Of a DNA stretch of 10,896 bases, positions 7,498 to 10,896 are shown one piece after another. The position numbers and the translations under genes were made by a program. The notes below the pieces were generated by a model. It worked only from the letters and a program-made list of their open reading frames with translations. It was not told the DNA's origin and made no database searches. Numbering within the stretch: the stretch's first letter is position 1; every line of letters begins with the position of its first letter. The stretch is from Shimia sp041624275 (lineage in GTDB: Bacteria > Pseudomonadota > Alphaproteobacteria > Rhodobacterales > Rhodobacteraceae). The stretch is taken from positions 1-10,896 of the forward strand of contig NZ_JBFJVE010000099.1 of assembly GCF_041624275.1 (NCBI RefSeq). Direction: 5' to 3'.

Positions 7498-8777
7498 CAA
7501 TGCATGCGGCTGCGGATCCGGCGCACCAGCCACCACACCACAAGCACCACCGGCAGGGTCAGCATCGCGGTCAACTGCCCCTTGGAGATCTCCAGCGCCT
7601 GCGCCGCCGGGTAGGCGGCGTAAGAGGCCAGCGACACCGCGTAATAGCTGATCGCCACCACCGAAAGCCCCTCGACCGTCTCCTGCAGGCGCAGCGCCAG
7701 ATCGGCGCGCCGGTCCATGCTCTTGAGCAGCGCCTGGTTCTGGGCCGAACGGCTCACGTCGACCTTGGTGCGCAGCATCTCGCCGGCCCGCATCGCCCGG
7801 TGGGCCAGCGCCTCCATGCGCTTCTTGGTCGAGGCCACGGTACGCATCGCCGGATCATAGCGGCGCATCATGAAATCGGCAAAGCTCTGACGCCCGTTGT
7901 AACGCCGCTCGCGCATCACCGAGACCCGCTGGTCGACGATCGCCTCATAGGCCGAGGTGGCGCCGAAACGGAACGAGCTTTCGGCGATCATGTTCTCCAG
8001 TTCGGCCGAGCTTTGCAGCAACGCGTCCAGCGTCACCTCGGGCGCCGTGTCGCCGCGGGTGATCTGGGCCATCAGGTGGTTCAGCCGTTTCTCGACCTCG
8101 CCGATCGGCCCGTCCAGCGCCCGCACCCGGGCAAAGCCCAGCATCGACATGCTCTTGTAGGTCTCGATCTCGCACAGCCGCTGCACGATGCGCCCGACCC
8201 GCCGCTCCCCGGTGCCCGGCGAGACAAAGGCCGCCATGCGCATGTGGCCGTCCGGGTTGATGCGGAAATCGGTGGCGATCACCGCCGCATCGTCCAGGAC
8301 CTCCGACACCGCCAGGCTCTCGGGCACGAACCACTCGCCGAGACAGGCGTCCAGCACCTGTTTGGCCGGGCGCTCCTCGATCCGGATCAGCGCCGAGGTC
8401 ACCCGCAGGCCGGGCGCCTGGGCCAGCCAGTCCTCGGGAAAGACCTCGAAATCCGTCGGATCGAAGGCCCGGGCACTCAGCCCCGGCGTGAAGACAGTGT
8501 AGGTGACGAACTCGGTATGCTGCTCCCATTTCAGCACGTGGCGCCCGATCTGCCCCGAGTAATGCGTCGCCCCGGGCTGCGGATGCGCCACCCCGTGACG
8601 ATCCAGAAGAGAGACCAGATGGGCCAGGTCCTGGTCGCGATCGCGCCCGACGGCGTTGACCGGCTGCTTGATCGCCAGGAACACCGCCGTGCAGGGCGCC
8701 TGCAGGGTGGGAAACGGCCGCGCATGCAGCTCATTGGCAAGCCGGTAGCGCAGCGGATGGTCTTCGATCGGGGTCAT
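7497..8777 (-). CDS. DUF3422 membrane-anchored protein of unknown function
   Basis: This 426-residue protein matches the DUF3422 (COG4949-type) family common in alphaproteobacteria and other proteobacteria. The N-terminal signature HPLRYRLANELHARPF (7-22) is diagnostic. A soluble region of about 340 residues follows, with conserved-looking EVFPEDWLA (111-119). Residues 340-370 form a charged helix with SMDRRADLALRLQETVEGLS. Two hydrophobic helices (about 371-390 and 401-418) end the chain, with a basic tail RRIRSRMH. The expected topology is a large cytoplasmic domain anchored by a C-terminal hairpin. No catalytic motif is recognised. I start at 8777 because AGGAGA lies just upstream; the open frame reaches back to 8810 but lacks a ribosome binding site there. 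The gene is convergent with the permeases, has its own promoter region, and shows no functional link to either neighbour. Confidence 0.88.
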   Translation of the reverse strand: MTPIEDHPLRYRLANELHARPFPTLQAPCTAVFLAIKQPVNAVGRDRDQDLAHLVSLLDRHGVAHPQPGATHYSGQIGRHVLKWEQHTEFVTYTVFTPGLSARAFDPTDFEVFPEDWLAQAPGLRVTSALIRIEERPAKQVLDACLGEWFVPESLAVSEVLDDAAVIATDFRINPDGHMRMAAFVSPGTGERRVGRIVQRLCEIETYKSMSMLGFARVRALDGPIGEVEKRLNHLMAQITRGDTAPEVTLDALLQSSAELENMIAESSFRFGATSAYEAIVDQRVSVMRERRYNGRQSFADFMMRRYDPAMRTVASTKKRMEALAHRAMRAGEMLRTKVDVSRSAQNQALLKSMDRRADLALRLQETVEGLSVVAISYYAVSLASYAAYPAAQALEISKGQLTAMLTLPVVLVVWWLVRRIRSRMH

Positions 8778-8782
8778 GGTGC

Positions 8783-8788
8783 TCTCCT
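8783..8788 (-). promoter_or_regulatory. Ribosome binding site deciding the DUF3422 start
   Basis: AGGAGA on the minus strand has its AGGAG core 6 nt before the ATG at 8777. It is the strongest such site in the window and excludes the alternative start 33 nt upstream. Confidence 0.8.
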
Positions 8789-8819
8789 GATATCTGCGCA
8801 CCCTACCCACCGGGCAGGA

Positions 8820-8847
8820 TTTGTAAAGAAAAAATGTTATTTTTCAA
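8820..8847 (-). promoter_or_regulatory. Candidate promoter of the DUF3422 gene
   Basis: TTGAAA (8847-8842) and TACAAA (8825-8820) lie 16 nt apart on the minus strand, with a markedly AT-rich spacer in an otherwise GC-rich sequence. Initiation near 8813 gives a leader of about 36 nt. A second pair, TTGCAG (8894-8889) and TATACT (8872-8867), also spaced by 16 nt, lies upstream and could be an alternative start. Confidence 0.5.
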
Positions 8848-8976
8848 TATGTTAGCCGAATACATAAGTATACAGAACAGGCAAGCCCCTGCAATTGCAC
8901 GACAAATCAGCTTTCTCTTGCCCGAAATATCCCCGCCGGAGGCTCCCCACGGTGCCGCTCGCGCACCGCCAAAGGA

Positions 8977-9004
8977 AAAGGCGCCCTGTGTCCAGAGCGC
9001 CTTT
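8977..9004 (-). terminator. Intrinsic terminator of the pntA-pntB operon
   Basis: On the minus strand AAAGGCGC (9004-8997) and GCGCCTTT (8984-8977) form a perfect 8-bp stem with a 12-nt loop, followed by TCCTTTGG after the closing T's. It begins 28 nt after the pntB stop codon and has the A-stem-T form of a rho-independent terminator. It also insulates the following DUF3422 gene. Confidence 0.75.
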
Positions 9005-9032
9005 GCCGGTGATGTGAATGGCCTTGCGGCGG

Positions 9033-10475
9033 TCAGTTGACCATCGTCAGCAGGGTGTCGAGGCTGGCCTTGGCGTCGCCGTAGAACATGCGGGTGTTCT
9101 CCTTGAAGAACAGCGGGTTCTCGATGCCGGAATAGCCGGTGCCCTGGCCGCGTTTCGACACGAAGACCTGTTTCGCCTTCCAGCATTCCAGCACCGGCAT
9201 GCCGGCGATCGGCGAGTTGGGGTCGTCCTGGGCCGCCGGGTTGACGATGTCATTCGAGCCGATGACGATGGCCACATCCGTCGACGGGAAGTCGTCGTTG
9301 ATCTCGTCCATCTCCATCACGATGTCATAGGGCACCTTGGCCTCGGCCAGGAGCACGTTCATATGCCCGGGCAGACGGCCCGCCACCGGGTGGATGGCGA
9401 AACGCACCTCCTTGCCCTTGGCGCGCAGGCGCCGGGTCAGCTCGGCGACATTCTGCTGCGCCTGCGCCACCGCCATGCCGTAGCCGGGGATGATGATGAC
9501 GCTGTCGGCCTCGTCCAGCGCCGTGGCCACGCCCTCGGCGTCGATGGCGATCTGTTCGCCTTCGACTTCCATCGCCGGTCCCGCGGTGCCGCCGAAGCCG
9601 CCGAGGATCACCGAGACGAAGGAACGGTTCATCGCCTTGCACATGATGTAGCTGAGGATCGCACCCGAAGAGCCGACCAGCGCGCCGACCACGATCAACA
9701 GATCATTGCCCAGGCTGAAGCCGATCGCCGCCGCCGCCCAGCCCGAATAGCTGTTCAGCATCGAGACCACGACGGGCATGTCGGCGCCGCCGATGCCCAT
9801 GATCAGGTGATAGCCGATGAACAGCGCCATCACGGTCAGGATCAACAGCGGCAGGATGCCGCCCGAGTTGAGGTACCAGATCAGCGACAGCAAGGAGAGG
9901 CCCGCCGCGCCGGCGTTCAGCATGTGGCCGCCGGGCAGTTTGGTCGCGGCGCTCGTGACCTTGCCCGAGAGCTTGCCATAGGCGATCACCGAGCCGGTGA
10001 AGGTCACCGCACCGATCCAGACGCCAAGCGACAGTTCGACCAGCAGGATGTTGATCTCGATCGGCGATTTCTTGGCGATCAGCTTGCCGAAGGCGCCCAG
10101 CTCCTTGATGGCATCGCCGCCGGCCGCCACCGCCGCCGCCGCGTTGCCGATCTCGAAATGGGCGTTGAAGCCGACGAAGACCGCCGCCAGGCCGACCAGC
10201 GCATGCATGCCGGCCACCAGTTCCGGCATCTGGGTCATCTCGACCTTGGAGGCCAGCATGTAGCCGATGAGGCCACCGGCCGCGATCAGCGGCACCGACA
10301 GCCACCACAGGCCGGCGCCGGGGCCGATCAGGGTGGCCGCAACCGCGAGCCCCATGCCGACAATGCCGTACCAGACCGCGCGCTTGGCGCTTTCCTGCCC
10401 CGAGAGCCCGCCGAGGCTGAGGATGAAGAGAACTGCCGCGACCACATAGGCCGCCGTGGTGAATCCGAATTCCAT
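9033..10475 (-). CDS. pntB: Proton-translocating NAD(P) transhydrogenase, beta subunit
   Basis: PntB spans the inner membrane and binds NADP(H). With PntA it transfers hydride from NADH to NADP+ using proton re-entry, supplying NADPH. The 480-residue chain has a membrane domain of about nine helices (residues 1-275) and a cytosolic NADP(H) domain III (about 305-480). H91, in MPELVAGMHALVGLAAV, falls at exactly the position of the essential E. coli beta-His91. N241 in LNSYSGWAAA probably corresponds to the conserved channel asparagine. SSGAILSYIMCKAMNRSF (269-286) is the domain junction. GYGMAVAQAQ (331-340) is the nucleotide-binding loop, and KRGQGTGYSGIENPLFF (441-457) matches the NADP-binding K-R loop. 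The chain is about 18 residues longer than E. coli PntB (462 aa), mostly in an Ala/Gly-rich insert near 110-140. GGGAG lies 8 nt before the ATG. The gene starts 13 bp after pntA. Confidence 0.97.
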   Translation of the reverse strand: MEFGFTTAAYVVAAVLFILSLGGLSGQESAKRAVWYGIVGMGLAVAATLIGPGAGLWWLSVPLIAAGGLIGYMLASKVEMTQMPELVAGMHALVGLAAVFVGFNAHFEIGNAAAAVAAGGDAIKELGAFGKLIAKKSPIEINILLVELSLGVWIGAVTFTGSVIAYGKLSGKVTSAATKLPGGHMLNAGAAGLSLLSLIWYLNSGGILPLLILTVMALFIGYHLIMGIGGADMPVVVSMLNSYSGWAAAAIGFSLGNDLLIVVGALVGSSGAILSYIMCKAMNRSFVSVILGGFGGTAGPAMEVEGEQIAIDAEGVATALDEADSVIIIPGYGMAVAQAQQNVAELTRRLRAKGKEVRFAIHPVAGRLPGHMNVLLAEAKVPYDIVMEMDEINDDFPSTDVAIVIGSNDIVNPAAQDDPNSPIAGMPVLECWKAKQVFVSKRGQGTGYSGIENPLFFKENTRMFYGDAKASLDTLLTMVN

Positions 10476-10488
10476 GATCCCGACTCCC

Positions 10489-10896
10489 TTAAGATTTCTG
10501 GAACATGGCGAGCATGCGCCGTGTCACGAGGAAGCCGCCAAAGATGTTGATCCCGGCCATGAAGACCGAAAGCGCGGCAAGCAGGATCACCAGGAAGGAG
10601 CCCGAGCCGATCTGCATCAGGGCGCCGAGGATGATGATCGACGAGATGGCATTGGTGACCGCCATCAGCGGCGTGTGCAGGCTGTGCGCCACGCCCCAGA
10701 TCACCTGGAAGCCGACGAAGACCGCAAGCACGAAGACGATGAAATGCTGCATGAAGCTGGCCGGCGCGATCAGCCCCACCCCCAGCAGCAGGGCACCGCC
10801 CACCGCCAACAGGGTGACCTGGCTCTTGGTCTGTGCCTTGAAAGCGGCCACTTCGGCGGCGCGTTTCTCTTCCGGCGTCAGCTCGGGCACAACCTC
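10489..10896 (-). CDS. pntA: NAD(P) transhydrogenase alpha subunit, C-terminal membrane part (cut by window edge)
   Basis: The 135 visible residues are the membrane domain of the alpha subunit. A charged linker (PELTPEEKRAAEVAAFKAQ) precedes four hydrophobic segments: SQVTLLAVGGALLLGVGLIAP, IVFVLAVFVGFQVIWGV, AISSIIILGALMQIG, and LVILLAALSVFMAGINIFGGFLV. HSLHTPLMAVTNAIS between the second and third is the family signature, and the chain ends in RRMLAMFQKS, as in E. coli PntA. The frame stays open to the window edge through GAG GTT before a GTG at 10890. That GTG has GAGG only 2 nt upstream, too close for a ribosome binding site. The codons there read EVV, resembling the end of an NAD-binding domain I. 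I therefore treat it as the end of a single-chain PntA, with the NAD(H) domain outside the window. The alternative is a separate small subunit (pntAb), as in Rhodospirillum rubrum. Confidence 0.9.
   Translation of the reverse strand, partial: EVVPELTPEEKRAAEVAAFKAQTKSQVTLLAVGGALLLGVGLIAPASFMQHFIVFVLAVFVGFQVIWGVAHSLHTPLMAVTNAISSIIILGALMQIGSGSFLVILLAALSVFMAGINIFGGFLVTRRMLAMFQKS

Noticed and set aside
7500..8855. Plus-strand frame of 451 codons opposite DUF3422
   Set aside because: It begins inside the convergent hairpin region, has no ribosome binding site, and encodes a His/Gln/Arg-rich sequence opposite a conserved family member.
9018..10550. 510-codon open frame on the plus strand across pntB
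   Set aside because: It is antisense to an unmistakable PntB, and its product is His/Arg/Asp-rich. The length comes from GC-skewed third positions.

Overview
The window looks like chromosomal DNA of a high-GC alphaproteobacterium, most likely Rhodobacterales (Rhodobacter/Paracoccus type). The pointers are the codon use, a DUF3422 membrane protein, a pntA-pntB proton-translocating transhydrogenase operon, and a peptide-class ABC importer beside a DadA-type FAD oxidoreductase. The genus is inferred from gene content and style only. No RNA genes, CRISPR arrays or mobile elements were seen.

Layout from left to right. (1) Positions 1-138 hold the downstream flank of the oxidoreductase gene: small hairpins, and possibly the promoter and first codons of another minus-strand gene that leaves the window. 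(2) Positions 139-3391, minus strand, carry a fused two-domain ABC ATPase of the GsiA/DppD-DppF type, followed after 85 bp by a DadA-family FAD-dependent oxidoreductase. They are probably one transcript. (3) Positions 3392-3685 are a 294-bp divergent control region. It has a consensus TTGACA -35 box facing the ATPase, a 20-bp imperfect palindrome laid over that promoter, and a second inverted repeat further upstream. (4) Positions 3686-7460, plus strand, encode a secreted solute-binding protein, a strong hairpin with a pyrimidine-rich tail, and two inner-membrane permeases whose genes overlap by 8 bp. (5) Positions 7470-7497 are a C/G-rich hairpin between convergent genes. (6) Positions 7497-8777, minus strand, encode a DUF3422 membrane-anchored protein, preceded by an AT-rich promoter region. 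(7) Positions 8977-9004 are the terminator of the transhydrogenase operon. (8) Positions 9033-10896, minus strand, hold pntB and the 3' end of pntA, cut by the window edge.

Together the genes of parts 2-4 form a complete importer (one binding protein, two permeases, both ATPase domains on one chain) split over two divergent transcripts. A cytoplasmic flavoenzyme that probably oxidises the imported amine or amino acid derivative sits beside the ATPase. The substrate cannot be read from the sequence. DUF3422 and pntAB appear to be unrelated housekeeping neighbours. I see nothing that amounts to a clearly new system. The most distinctive points are the split, divergently controlled importer-plus-oxidase locus with its palindromes, the eight-cysteine binding protein, and the CorA-like layout of the DUF3422 protein.
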